DNA of 64,000 nucleotides, taken from contig JBARXY010000014.1 of NCBI GenBank assembly GCA_049647585.1, positions 35,774 through 99,773 of the forward strand, given 5' to 3'. The notes under the pieces were generated by a model. That model saw only the letters and a program-made list of their open reading frames with translations. It had not been told where the DNA came from and ran no database searches. Origin of the DNA: JAGQSZ01 sp049647585. GTDB taxonomy: Bacteria; Actinomycetota; Acidimicrobiia; Acidimicrobiales; Microtrichaceae. Made by a program: the position numbers and the translations under genes. Shown piece after piece: positions 19,117 through 27,563 of this stretch. The stretch's first letter is position 1. The number at the start of each line of letters is the position of its first letter.

Positions 19117-20379
19117 ATGGATCTGACCGGTCACAAGATCGTCCTGGGTGTGTGTGGAGGAATCGCCGCCTACAAGGCCGTTGAGGTTTCTCGCCGCCTG
19201 GTTGACGCGGGCGCCCATGTGGTTCCCGTGATGACCGATGGGGCGCGCAAGTTCGTCGGCGAAGTCACGTTCTCGGCTCTGGCATCCGAACCCGTCCGGA
19301 CCTCGCTCTTCGATGATCCGACGGACCCGATTCCGCACACAACTCTCGGCCAGGGGGCGGACTTGATCCTTGTCGCACCGGCCACGGCGCGACTGCTGTC
19401 GGCCTATGCCAGTGGCTACTCCCACGACCTGTTGACCAATGTGTTGCTGGCCACAAGGGCCCCGGTGATGGTCTGTCCGGCCATGCATACCGAGATGTGG
19501 GAACACCCCGCTGTCCAGGCAAACCTCGCCGTACTGCGCGATCGGGGTGTGCAAGTCGTGAATCCCGGCGAAGGTCGACTTGCCGGCGGCGATATCGGCG
19601 CTGGACGCCTGGCCGAACCGGCCCAGATCGTCGAAGCCGTTGGGGAACTCCTGCTGGCCCATGGCCATGCCCAGACCCAGGCCCAGGCCTCGAGCCGCGA
19701 CCTGACCGGCCTCGACGTCCTGGTGACAGCCGGTGGGACACGCGAACCAATCGATCCGGTCCGTTTCATCGGCAACCGGTCATCTGGGAAGCAGGGCCAC
19801 CTGATTGCCGAGCAGGCTGCCCGTCGTGGGGCCAGGGTCACGCTCATCACATCGACCAAGACGCCCACCGGGCCTGATATCACCCGCATAGAGATCGACA
19901 CTGCCAAGCAGTTGGACGAGGCGGTGCAATCGGTCGCACCCACGAGTGATGTGGTGGTCATGGCCGCAGCGGTAGCGGACTTCACACCGGTTGCTGTCGC
20001 TGAAACCAAGCTGAAGAAGCGCGACGGCGTTCCGGCGATCGAACTCGTGCCCACTGTCGACATTCTCGCCGGGCTCGGCGCCAGCAAGCCGACCGGTCAG
20101 ACGCTGGTCGGCTTTGCAGCCGAAACCACCGACGTGCACGTAAACGCCCAAGCAAAACTGCGTGACAAGGGTGCCGACATTCTGGTCGTCAACGATGTCT
20201 CCGCACCCGGAGTCGGGTTCGAGTTCGACACGAATGAAGTCTTCATTTTGAGTGCGGACGGCAGCGAGACCCACGTTCCACTGACAGACAAACGTAAAGT
20301 CGCCGACGCCGTGTTGGACGCGGTCGTTCGCACCCGTGTAACCAATGGCAGTCACACGCCAATAGGAGAAGAAGCATGA
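19117..20379 (+). CDS. coaBC: Bifunctional phosphopantothenoylcysteine decarboxylase / phosphopantothenate-cysteine ligase
   Basis: CoaBC joins cysteine to 4'-phosphopantothenate and decarboxylates the product, on the way to coenzyme A. The CoaC flavoprotein half (about residues 1-185) has GVCGGIAAYK and the active-site segment CPAMHTEMW, where His stands in place of the Asn of the E. coli motif PAMNxxMW. The clamp segment reads RLAGGDIGAGRL without the E. coli Cys. The CoaB half has TAGGTREPIDPVRFIGNRSSG, MAAAVADF and KLKK. The stop overlaps metK (ATGA). Confidence 0.95.
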   Translation: MDLTGHKIVLGVCGGIAAYKAVEVSRRLVDAGAHVVPVMTDGARKFVGEVTFSALASEPVRTSLFDDPTDPIPHTTLGQGADLILVAPATARLLSAYASGYSHDLLTNVLLATRAPVMVCPAMHTEMWEHPAVQANLAVLRDRGVQVVNPGEGRLAGGDIGAGRLAEPAQIVEAVGELLLAHGHAQTQAQASSRDLTGLDVLVTAGGTREPIDPVRFIGNRSSGKQGHLIAEQAARRGARVTLITSTKTPTGPDITRIEIDTAKQLDEAVQSVAPTSDVVVMAAAVADFTPVAVAETKLKKRDGVPAIELVPTVDILAGLGASKPTGQTLVGFAAETTDVHVNAQAKLRDKGADILVVNDVSAPGVGFEFDTNEVFILSADGSETHVPLTDKRKVADAVLDAVVRTRVTNGSHTPIGEEA

Positions 20380-21572
20380 CGAGTTGGACATTCACTTCGG
20401 AGTCCGTCACCGAAGGACATCCGGACAAGATGGCCGATCAGATCTCCGACTCGGTTCTCGACGCGATCCTTGCAAAGGACCCCGACGCGCGAGTGGCCTG
20501 CGAGACGATGGTGACAACCGGTCTGTGCATCATTGCCGGCGAGATCACCACCAGCGCGTATGTCGACATCCCCACGATCGCCCGTAAGACGATCTGCGAC
20601 ATTGGCTATGACCGTGAGAGCTACGGCTACGACGGCAACACCTGTGGCGTGATGGTCGCTCTCGATGAGCAGTCACCTGACATTGGTCAGGGTGTCGACG
20701 ACTCCGAAGAGGTTCGTTCCGGCTCGGCCGGCGAAGACGACCAACTCGACAAGCAGGGCGCAGGCGACCAGGGAATGATGTTCGGATACGCGGTGAACGA
20801 GACAGATGTGCTCATGCCGCTGCCCATCCACCTGGCGCACCGTCTGGCCGAGCGCCTCGCCGAGGTTCGCAAGGCGGGGACCATTCCCTACCTCCGCCCC
20901 GACGCCAAGACCCAGGTCACCTTCGAGTACAAGGACGACAAGCCGGTCCGGCTCAAGACGATCCTGATCTCGACCCAGCACAACGACGGAATCGACCGTG
21001 ATTCCGAGATCCGCCCCGACCTGATCGAACAGGTCATCCGGCCGATCATCCCCGAGGCGTTCACCGACGACCCCTACGAGGTCTTCGTAAATCCGACCGG
21101 TCGATTCGTCATTGGCGGCCCTGTGGGTGACGCCGGTCTGACCGGACGCAAGATCATCGTCGACACCTACGGCGGTTCTGCCCGCCACGGTGGCGGTGCT
21201 TTCTCGGGCAAGGACCCGTCCAAGGTCGACCGTTCCGCCGCCTACGCCGCCCGTTGGGTTGCTAAGAATGTCGTTGCCGCCGGTGCTGCTGACCGCTGCG
21301 AGGTCCAGGTCGCCTATGCGATCGGCATGGCGCACCCGGTTTCGGTGCTCGTCGAGACTTTCGGCACCGAAAAGGTCGATCCGACCGCTCTGAACAAGGC
21401 CGTCATGGAGATCTTCGACCTCCGTCCCGGTGCGATCGTGCGTGATCTTGAGCTTCGGCGACCGGTGTTCCGCCAGACTGCCGCCTACGGCCACTTCGGT
21501 CGTACCGGCGACGGTTTCACATGGGAGCGCACCGACCGCAAGGATGATCTTCGTTCCCAACTCGGCCTCTGA
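20376..21572 (+). CDS. metK: S-adenosylmethionine synthetase
   Basis: MetK makes S-adenosylmethionine from methionine and ATP. The 398-residue protein has the ATP-site motif TEGHPDKMADQISD near residue 10, GAGDQGMMFGYA near 128 and the P-loop-like GGGAFSGKDPSKVDRSAAY near 270. Length is typical. It is translationally coupled to coaBC, so no leader is available for a SAM riboswitch, and none is seen. Confidence 0.98.
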   Translation: MTSWTFTSESVTEGHPDKMADQISDSVLDAILAKDPDARVACETMVTTGLCIIAGEITTSAYVDIPTIARKTICDIGYDRESYGYDGNTCGVMVALDEQSPDIGQGVDDSEEVRSGSAGEDDQLDKQGAGDQGMMFGYAVNETDVLMPLPIHLAHRLAERLAEVRKAGTIPYLRPDAKTQVTFEYKDDKPVRLKTILISTQHNDGIDRDSEIRPDLIEQVIRPIIPEAFTDDPYEVFVNPTGRFVIGGPVGDAGLTGRKIIVDTYGGSARHGGGAFSGKDPSKVDRSAAYAARWVAKNVVAAGAADRCEVQVAYAIGMAHPVSVLVETFGTEKVDPTALNKAVMEIFDLRPGAIVRDLELRRPVFRQTAAYGHFGRTGDGFTWERTDRKDDLRSQLGL

Positions 21573-21608
21573 CCGGCGCCGAGCCGGATCTGGCCGGATT
21601 GTGACGTC

Positions 21609-23519
21609 ATGACGGTGGTGCGCGTTCTTCCGGACGTGCCCGCCGTCGATCGTGCCTTCGATTACACCTCTGAGCAACCGCTCGATGTCGGCACCCTTGT
21701 CAGAGTCCCATTCTCGGGACGGCAGGTGCGCGCCTGGGTTCTTGAGGTGGACGTCGATCCACCCGCCGGAATAGCGCTCAGACCGATCTCGAAGGTCCTC
21801 GGGGTTGGACCCGATTCCGAGACGATCGAGCTGTGCCGGTGGGCCGCGTGGCGTTGGGGTGGCCGGCTGGCGACGATGCTGCGGGTCGCGACCCACGATC
21901 GCCTTGTGAAGGCGGTCCCAACCATCCGGGTTCGGCCCGCGAGGCCCACCGGAGCCGGACCCGCCGGAGCCGGACCCGCCGGAGCCGGACCCGCCGGAGG
22001 TGGACCAGCCTATTCCGGACCAGCCTGGGCGACCGGTGGCGGAGCCGGACCCGCCGGTGGTGAATCCGGCCCCAGCGCTCTTGAGGAGATCGCCGCGTCG
22101 CTGATCCTGCTGGGCCCGGGTGCCCACGTGCTGCAGGCTTCGCCCACGAGCGATTCGCTGCAGGTGGCGCTTGCCGCAGCGGCGACCGGGCAGGCCCTCG
22201 TCATCACCCCCTCGATCGCAGAAGGGGACCGCCTGGCGCGAGGTCTGCGGAAGAGGGGTGCAGCGGTCGCCAGATGGTCCAGTGACTGGGCAGCCGCAGC
22301 GGGTGGAGCGACCGTCGTCGGTGGTAGAACCGCGGCGTTCGCTCCGATGCCTGCCCTGTCGGCGGTCGTGGTCATCGACGAGCACGACGAACTCCTCCAG
22401 AGCGAAAGCTCACCGACATGGAACGCCCGTGAGGTGGCCGTGGAGCGTGCCCGACGCGCCGGAGTTCCGTGTCTGCTGATGTCGCCGTGCCCTTCGCTGG
22501 AGGCCTTCACAGCACAGTCGGGGGCGCCGATTGCCGACGACGACGTCGCAATGGTCGATGATTTCCTCGAACCACGGGGGCGGCTTCCACGGGGATCGAC
22601 GAGGGAAGGCTGGGCGCCGCTGGTGGTGATCGACCGGCGCGGCGAAGACACCGGACGTAGCGGTCTGTTCTCGAACCAACTCGTCGGACTCATGAAGGAG
22701 ACCCTGGCGCGAAAGAGTTCCGTGATCTGTGTCCTCAACCGCACAGGCCGGGCTCGGTTGCTCGCCTGTCGAAGCTGTTCAACTGTTGCTGCGTGCGCCG
22801 AATGCGGCGCTGCGGTCTACCAGAACGACCAGGGCGAGCTCGTTTGTATGCGTTGCGGAGCGGTTCGGCCGGCGATCTGCGTCGAATGCGGATCGACAGC
22901 TCTTGCCCTGCTGCGGGTCGGTGTCACCAGGGCGCGTGAGGAACTCGAGGCGTTGTTGCGGGTTCCCGTAGCGTCCATCACCGCCCGGGAAAGGGACCCC
23001 CAGGGCTTGGACCAGGTTCCGGTTCTCATCGGCACAAGGGCTGTGCTGAACCGGCGGCACCGAGCCGGATTGGTCGCTTTCCTGGACATAGATCAGGAAT
23101 TGCTCGCACCTCGCTACCGAGCTGCAGAGGAGGCATTCGGGATGCTCGCCACGGCGTCGCGCCAGGTGGGCGGTCGTAGTGGAGGAATCGTCGCAGTGCA
23201 GACCCACTTCCCGGAACACGAGGCAGTCCAAGCTGCTGTCAGGGCTGATCCCCGTTTGGTCTCCAGGGTCGAACTGGCCCGTCGGCGCCTTTTGGGATTT
23301 CCGCCGCTCGCGTCGATTGCAGTGCTCGGATACGAGGCCGCCCCCGAGTTCATCGAACGGCTGGGCAGTCCGGACGGTGTTGCGGTCGCAGACTCGGGAG
23401 ACGGCGAATGGCTGGTCCGATCGCGTCACGCCGGTCGACTCCAGGACGCCCTCCAGTCGGTGGATCGTCCGCCGGGTCGCCTGAAGCTACAGGTCGACCC
23501 GATTCGCCTGAGTCGCTGA
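21609..23519 (+). CDS. priA: PriA-like primosomal protein, apparently without helicase activity
   Basis: PriA recognises forked DNA to restart replication. The 636-residue protein keeps the N-terminal 3'-DNA-binding domain (about 1-105) and a zinc-binding module with four CxxC pairs (CRSC, CAEC, CMRC, CVEC near 375-425). Where a Walker A GxGKT motif should lie there is only a degenerate segment near residue 165, although VVVIDEHDE resembles a Walker B. Actinobacterial PriA proteins are known to lack detectable helicase motifs. Residues about 115-155 are a Gly/Pro/Ala linker made from a 15-nt repeat. Confidence 0.85.
   Translation: MTVVRVLPDVPAVDRAFDYTSEQPLDVGTLVRVPFSGRQVRAWVLEVDVDPPAGIALRPISKVLGVGPDSETIELCRWAAWRWGGRLATMLRVATHDRLVKAVPTIRVRPARPTGAGPAGAGPAGAGPAGGGPAYSGPAWATGGGAGPAGGESGPSALEEIAASLILLGPGAHVLQASPTSDSLQVALAAAATGQALVITPSIAEGDRLARGLRKRGAAVARWSSDWAAAAGGATVVGGRTAAFAPMPALSAVVVIDEHDELLQSESSPTWNAREVAVERARRAGVPCLLMSPCPSLEAFTAQSGAPIADDDVAMVDDFLEPRGRLPRGSTREGWAPLVVIDRRGEDTGRSGLFSNQLVGLMKETLARKSSVICVLNRTGRARLLACRSCSTVAACAECGAAVYQNDQGELVCMRCGAVRPAICVECGSTALALLRVGVTRAREELEALLRVPVASITARERDPQGLDQVPVLIGTRAVLNRRHRAGLVAFLDIDQELLAPRYRAAEEAFGMLATASRQVGGRSGGIVAVQTHFPEHEAVQAAVRADPRLVSRVELARRRLLGFPPLASIAVLGYEAAPEFIERLGSPDGVAVADSGDGEWLVRSRHAGRLQDALQSVDRPPGRLKLQVDPIRLSR
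21951..22010 (+). repeat. 15-nt in-frame tandem repeat (x4) in priA
   Basis: Three identical units GGAGCCGGACCCGCC (21951-21995) and a diverged fourth (21996-22010) encode the GAGPA repeats of the linker. Confidence 0.95.
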
Positions 23520-23528
23520 AGCGCCTGA

Positions 23529-24185
23529 CTACGGGGTGCGATGCGTGACCCGGAACAAGCGGTAGCCCTGGCGGGACCTGACACGCTCCACTTCGAAGCC
23601 AAGCCCGTTGAGCCATTTGGCGAGTGAGTCGGCCCCCAGGTGCTTCTGGATGACCAACCAGGCCTCCCCGTTCGGTTCGAGTCGATCCAACCAGAATTCG
23701 AGCAGCTCGTGGAGCGCTGCCTTACCGACCCGGATTGGCGGGTTCGAAACGATTGCAGCGACCCTCAGATCCTCTGGTATGTCCTCGGGACGCAGGACAT
23801 GCACCGGCGTGTCGACGGTCGCGTGGTGCTTCAGATTCTTCCGGGTCAGGTCCAGGGCTCGACTGTTGACATCGACCGCCCAGATCGGCTGACCGGGCCG
23901 TCGCAGAGCGAGCGTCGTGCAGATCGGCCCGTAACCACAGCCGACGTCGACAACCGCGCCAGGGGGGAGTTCGGGAAGCTCCATCAAGAGAATCTTCGTC
24001 CCCGGGTCGACCCGCTCGGCCGAGAACACACCACGATCGGTGTGCAGTTCGACGCTCAAATCCGGAAGCGTGAGGCGGACCGTCGAGGGCTTTGATCCGA
24101 CCGATGGATCATCGATGAAGTAATGCCCGCCGCCCGTGGCGACAGATGCCTCACCATCGCGCTCAGGTAGGTCCACGCCGCTCAC
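23529..24185 (-). CDS. Class I SAM-dependent methyltransferase, RsmC-like
   Basis: The 218-residue protein has the SAM motif VDVGCGYGPI near residue 80, the acidic VDVNSRAL, and NPPI in VSNPPIRVGK, typical of N-methyltransferases acting on an amino group. It most resembles RsmC-type 16S rRNA guanine-N2 methyltransferases, but with a single domain. It is convergent with priA (9 nt apart) and divergent from def, with only 14 nt between the start codons. A GTG start is used; no ribosome site is evident. Confidence 0.8.
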   Translation of the reverse strand: MSGVDLPERDGEASVATGGGHYFIDDPSVGSKPSTVRLTLPDLSVELHTDRGVFSAERVDPGTKILLMELPELPPGAVVDVGCGYGPICTTLALRRPGQPIWAVDVNSRALDLTRKNLKHHATVDTPVHVLRPEDIPEDLRVAAIVSNPPIRVGKAALHELLEFWLDRLEPNGEAWLVIQKHLGADSLAKWLNGLGFEVERVRSRQGYRLFRVTHRTP

Positions 24186-24187
24186 GG

Positions 24188-24193
24188 TAGCCT
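24188..24193 (+). promoter_or_regulatory. Leaderless -10 element for def
   Basis: TAGCCT ends 6 nt before the def ATG and no ribosome site is visible in the 14-nt gap to the divergent methyltransferase gene. Confidence 0.5.
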
Positions 24194-24199
24194 GTTGCT

Positions 24200-24757
24200 A
24201 TGGCCTCCCCCTATGCCATCCGAATTGTCGGAGATCCCGTTCTGCGCCAGCGCGCCGAGGACGTGACCGATATCGACGGTCGTCTGGTCAAACTGACGGA
24301 CGACATGGTCGTGACGATGTACGAGGCACCCGGACTTGGCCTGGCCGCACCCCAGGTGGGAGTCCAGAAGAGGTTTTTCGTCTATGACCTTGGAGCGGGC
24401 GACGGTCCCCAGGTTCTGATCAACCCCGAGATCACCGAATCGGACGGGGAGTGGGAGTACTACGAGGGCTGCTTGTCCGTGCCGGGTATGGGATTCGACA
24501 TCGTTCGACCCAAGACGGTGCACATCAAGGGCATCGATATCGACGGCAACGAAGTCTCCTTCGAGGCCGACGAGTTGCTTTCAAGGCTGCTGCAACACGA
24601 GATGGACCACCTTGATGGCGTGCTGTTGCTCGATCACCTGGATGACGATCAGCGTCGCGAGGCCAAGAAGACGCTCCGTAAGCGAGCCATGGAAGGCCCG
24701 GCGGCGGATCTTGCTCCGAACGGTGACACCAAGCGTTCTTTTCTGAAGTTCCGCTGA
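24200..24757 (+). CDS. def: Peptide deformylase
   Basis: Deformylase removes the formyl group from nascent N-termini. The 185-residue protein has all three family motifs: GLGLAAPQVG near residue 47, EGCLSVPG near 91 with the metal-ligand Cys, and HEMDHLDG near 133 with the two metal-ligand His and the catalytic Glu. fmt, which adds the formyl group, follows after 19 nt, so the two opposing activities are probably co-expressed. Confidence 0.97.
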   Translation: MASPYAIRIVGDPVLRQRAEDVTDIDGRLVKLTDDMVVTMYEAPGLGLAAPQVGVQKRFFVYDLGAGDGPQVLINPEITESDGEWEYYEGCLSVPGMGFDIVRPKTVHIKGIDIDGNEVSFEADELLSRLLQHEMDHLDGVLLLDHLDDDQRREAKKTLRKRAMEGPAADLAPNGDTKRSFLKFR

Positions 24758-24776
24758 TCGAGCTTCGCCGCCACCC

Positions 24777-25697
24777 ATGAAGCTCGTCTACTTCGGGTCA
24801 CCCGAGGCCTCCGTTGCCCCACTGCTTGCCTTGCATGCCGCCTCCCACGAAATCGTGATGGTGATTAGCGGTGCGGACAAGCGGCGTGGCAGAGGAAGAT
24901 CGCTAACTCCAACCCCTGTCAAAGCTGCCGCGGTGGAACTCGGGTTGCCCGTGAGCGACGCCCTCGATGACGTCATGGAGGTTTCGGCTGACCTTGGAGT
25001 GGTCGTTGCCTATGGGCGAATCATCCGTCCCGAGATGCTCGCGCGCCTCCCGATGATCAATCTGCATTTCTCGCTGCTGCCGCGTTGGCGTGGGGCGGCA
25101 CCGGTCGAACGGGCGATTCTTGCCGGGGACGCGACGACGGGCGTTTGTGTGATGGCTGTAGAAGAGGGCCTCGACACAGGGGCCGTCTACGCACGGGAAG
25201 AGCTTGTCGTTGAACCCGGAGAGACCGCGGACGAGTTGCGCTCAAGGCTGACGACGGTTGGCGCCGAACTGCTCGTGAGAACGCTCGGAGAGGGACTTGG
25301 GGAGCCGACCCCCCAGAGTGACGAGGGAGTCACCTACGCCGAGAAGATCCGCTCCGAGGACCGGATGCTGCGGCCGGAAATGACGACCGAGCAGTTCCTC
25401 CGGGTGGTTCGGATAGGGGGTGCGTGGACCAAGTTCCGAGGCAAACGGCTCAAAATCGGCGCAGCAACCGGCGCAGATCCGGCGGCAACAACCGGCGCGG
25501 ATCCGGCGGTAACAACCAGCGCGGACCCGACGGCAACAACCAGCGCGGACCCGGCAGTCTTCATTGCTGACACCTTGTTGAGGACGGCTGATGGCGCTGT
25601 CGAGCTGGTGGAGGTGCAACCCGAAGGCAAAGCAGCGATGTCTGCGCTCGATTGGGCGCGAGGCGCTCGCCCAAGCGGTGAACGGATCGGCACATGA
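24777..25697 (+). CDS. fmt: Methionyl-tRNA formyltransferase
   Basis: Fmt formylates initiator Met-tRNA using 10-formyl-THF. The 306-residue protein has the catalytic region INLHFSLLPRWRGAAPV with the conserved Asn and His near residue 100, and the C-terminal OB-like domain beginning near 205. The C-terminal domain is interrupted by four 8-residue repeats of the ATTGADPA type (residues about 229-260). They come from a 24-nt tandem repeat and probably form a loop. rsmB starts 1 nt after the stop. Confidence 0.96.
   Translation: MKLVYFGSPEASVAPLLALHAASHEIVMVISGADKRRGRGRSLTPTPVKAAAVELGLPVSDALDDVMEVSADLGVVVAYGRIIRPEMLARLPMINLHFSLLPRWRGAAPVERAILAGDATTGVCVMAVEEGLDTGAVYAREELVVEPGETADELRSRLTTVGAELLVRTLGEGLGEPTPQSDEGVTYAEKIRSEDRMLRPEMTTEQFLRVVRIGGAWTKFRGKRLKIGAATGADPAATTGADPAVTTSADPTATTSADPAVFIADTLLRTADGAVELVEVQPEGKAAMSALDWARGARPSGERIGT
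25461..25556 (+). repeat. 24-nt in-frame tandem repeat (x4) in fmt
   Basis: Four 24-nt units (25461, 25485, 25509 and 25533) encode ATTGADPA-like octapeptides inside the C-terminal domain of Fmt. Confidence 0.95.
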
Positions 25698-25698
25698 G

Positions 25699-26880
25699 AT
25701 GGATCGGCAAATGAGTCAGAAGCGCCACATGAGTGCGAAGCCGTCCACGGACCAGCAGGGGGTCGCCACCAGGCGACTGGCGCTGGAGGTTCTCGCTCGG
25801 GTCGAAGATGAAGGTGCCTATTCAAACCTGGCCCTGAGCCACGCGTTGTCGGAATCATCGATGGACGCCCAGGACCGCGGTTTCGTGACCGACCTCGTCT
25901 ACGGCTCACTCCGCCGGCGTAGGTCCTGTGACCATCTGGTCGACCGTTTCCTAAGTTCTGATCCGCCTCCGGCGGCAAGGCGGGTCCTGCGGCTCGGCGC
26001 CTACCAACTGGCGTACCGTCCCGACGTACCTACTTATGCGGCAGTTTCAGCGACAGTCGATGCGGCACCGAAACGATTCAGGGGACTCACCAACGCGGTG
26101 CTCCGAAACGTTTCGTCGTCAGCGGTGGAGTTTCCAGACGAGGGAACCCGACTGTCCTACCCGGACTGGATCATGGAACTCCTGGTCCGTGATCTGGGTA
26201 GGGAGGACGCCATTGCTGCCCTGGAGCAGATGAACGAGTCCGCTGCCCAGAGTGTGCGGAGCGACGGCTACACCCAGGACCTGGCATCACAGAAGGTCGT
26301 CGAGCTCGTCGATGCCAGGTCCGGCGAACTCGTGTTGGACTTGTGCGCTGCACCAGGTGGCAAAGCCACCGGCATCGCCGCAAGTGGAGCCCAGGTCGTT
26401 GCTGCCGACCTGCAACCCCATCGGGTGGGACTCATCGCTGCAAACGCCCAGAAGTTCGGTCTGGGCAGGACCTTCCCGATGGTTGCTGACGCGTTGCAAC
26501 CACCGTTTCGTGCCGGCGTTGCCGACAGGGTGCTGCTCGACGCGCCGTGTTCGGGCCTGGGCGTTCTTAGGCGGCGACCGGATGCCCGCTGGCGACTCGA
26601 GGAGGACGCTCCCGAGCGACTCGCAGACCTCCAGAAACGTATGGTCACCGCCGCGCTCGCAACTCTCAAACCGGGCGGGACACTGGTCTATAGCGTCTGC
26701 ACACTGACCGCCGTCGAGACACTCGGGGTCGACGACTACATCGCAGCCAAGCACCCTGAGTTGGAACCGCTCGAGATTCCGTCTGAGCCATGGCGCAGGT
26801 GGGGTAGGGGAGCAATGCTGCTGCCTCAGGAGGAGGGCACCGACGGGATGTGCCTGTTCCGGTACCGGTACAGTCGATGA
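25699..26880 (+). CDS. rsmB: 16S rRNA cytosine-C5 methyltransferase (RsmB/Sun family)
   Basis: RsmB methylates C967 (E. coli numbering) of 16S rRNA. The N-terminal NusB-like RNA-binding domain spans about residues 20-145; the Rossmann domain has LCAAPGGKATGIAA, the motif IV Cys in DAPCSGLGVLRRRPD and the catalytic Cys of motif VI in YSVCTL. The ATG at 25699 lies just past the fmt stop; in-frame ATGs at 25711 and 25729 are alternatives because no ribosome site stands out. The stop overlaps an ATG for the next frame. Confidence 0.93.
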   Translation: MDRQMSQKRHMSAKPSTDQQGVATRRLALEVLARVEDEGAYSNLALSHALSESSMDAQDRGFVTDLVYGSLRRRRSCDHLVDRFLSSDPPPAARRVLRLGAYQLAYRPDVPTYAAVSATVDAAPKRFRGLTNAVLRNVSSSAVEFPDEGTRLSYPDWIMELLVRDLGREDAIAALEQMNESAAQSVRSDGYTQDLASQKVVELVDARSGELVLDLCAAPGGKATGIAASGAQVVAADLQPHRVGLIAANAQKFGLGRTFPMVADALQPPFRAGVADRVLLDAPCSGLGVLRRRPDARWRLEEDAPERLADLQKRMVTAALATLKPGGTLVYSVCTLTAVETLGVDDYIAAKHPELEPLEIPSEPWRRWGRGAMLLPQEEGTDGMCLFRYRYSR

Positions 26881-26933
26881 TGAGCTCCGAATTCAGGAGT
26901 TCCAGTTCCCAAGATGACGAAGCAGGAGTCGCT

Positions 26934-27446
26934 ATGGCCCAGGACGCAGTTCGGCAAGCGAAGGTGCTGACGGTGTCCGACAGCATCGCAGCCGGAAGCC
27001 GTGAAGACACGAGTGGATCAGCGCTCACCAGCAAACTCGAGTCGGACTCATATTCCGTGGTCGACACCCGTGTTGTTCCCGACGACATCGAAGAGATCTC
27101 CAACGCTCTTTCGTCCATGGCTTACGGATTCAATGGTCTGATCGTCACCACGGGTGGTGCCGGGTTCGGGCAGCGTGACTTCACCCCGGAGGCGACCAAA
27201 CGGATTCTTGATCGGGTCGCTCCGGGCATGTCCGAGTCGATGCGCAAAGCCTCACCCAAGGGTCGTCTGTCCCGGGCGATCGCTGGAACCCGAGGGGCGT
27301 CGCTGATCCTCAACCTTTCGGCCGACCCGGAGCGTGCCGTGCACATGCTGGATGCCGTCCTCGACGTGGTTCCCGAGGCCGTCGAGCTTCTGGGCGGTGG
27401 TTCCATTCCGACCACTGATGCGGTCGAACTGACCACGGTGGACTGA
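26934..27446 (+). CDS. MogA/MoaB-family molybdopterin-binding protein
   Basis: The family adenylylates molybdopterin or has a related role in molybdenum cofactor synthesis. The 170-residue protein has KVLTVSDSIAAGSREDTSG at its start and the nucleotide-binding TTGGAGFGQRDFTPEAT, with AIAGTRGASLILNL near the C-terminus. I choose ATG 26934 because AGGAG lies 5 nt upstream. An ATG at 26877 overlaps the rsmB stop and would add 19 Ser-rich residues. No other molybdenum cofactor gene is in the window. In mycobacteria I recall rpe at this position. Confidence 0.82.
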   Translation: MAQDAVRQAKVLTVSDSIAAGSREDTSGSALTSKLESDSYSVVDTRVVPDDIEEISNALSSMAYGFNGLIVTTGGAGFGQRDFTPEATKRILDRVAPGMSESMRKASPKGRLSRAIAGTRGASLILNLSADPERAVHMLDAVLDVVPEAVELLGGGSIPTTDAVELTTVD

Positions 27447-27524
27447 AGCCGGCTCCACGTCCCTCCACCGCCTGCCGGACCAGCAAAACAAGCCGCGGTC
27501 GAAATTTGTTCAGTTGGAACTAAT

Positions 27525-27554
27525 TCGACCGACCGGGCATCGGAAGGCTACGAT
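27525..27554 (+). promoter_or_regulatory. Candidate promoter of the rib operon
   Basis: TCGACC (27525-27530) and TACGAT (27549-27554) are 18 nt apart. The ribD ATG lies 9 nt past the -10, so the leader would be almost absent. No FMN riboswitch fits into the 117-nt gap. Confidence 0.45.
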
Positions 27555-27563
27555 GAAGCCATC

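Noticed and set aside
20673..22385. 570-codon reverse-strand open frame over metK and priA
   Set aside because: It lies antisense to two clear genes and arises from GC-rich codon bias; the protein is low complexity and family-less.
27447..27563. Possible FMN riboswitch before ribD
   Set aside because: The gap is only 117 nt, the predicted transcription start lies a few nt before ribD, and no RFN-element motifs are seen.
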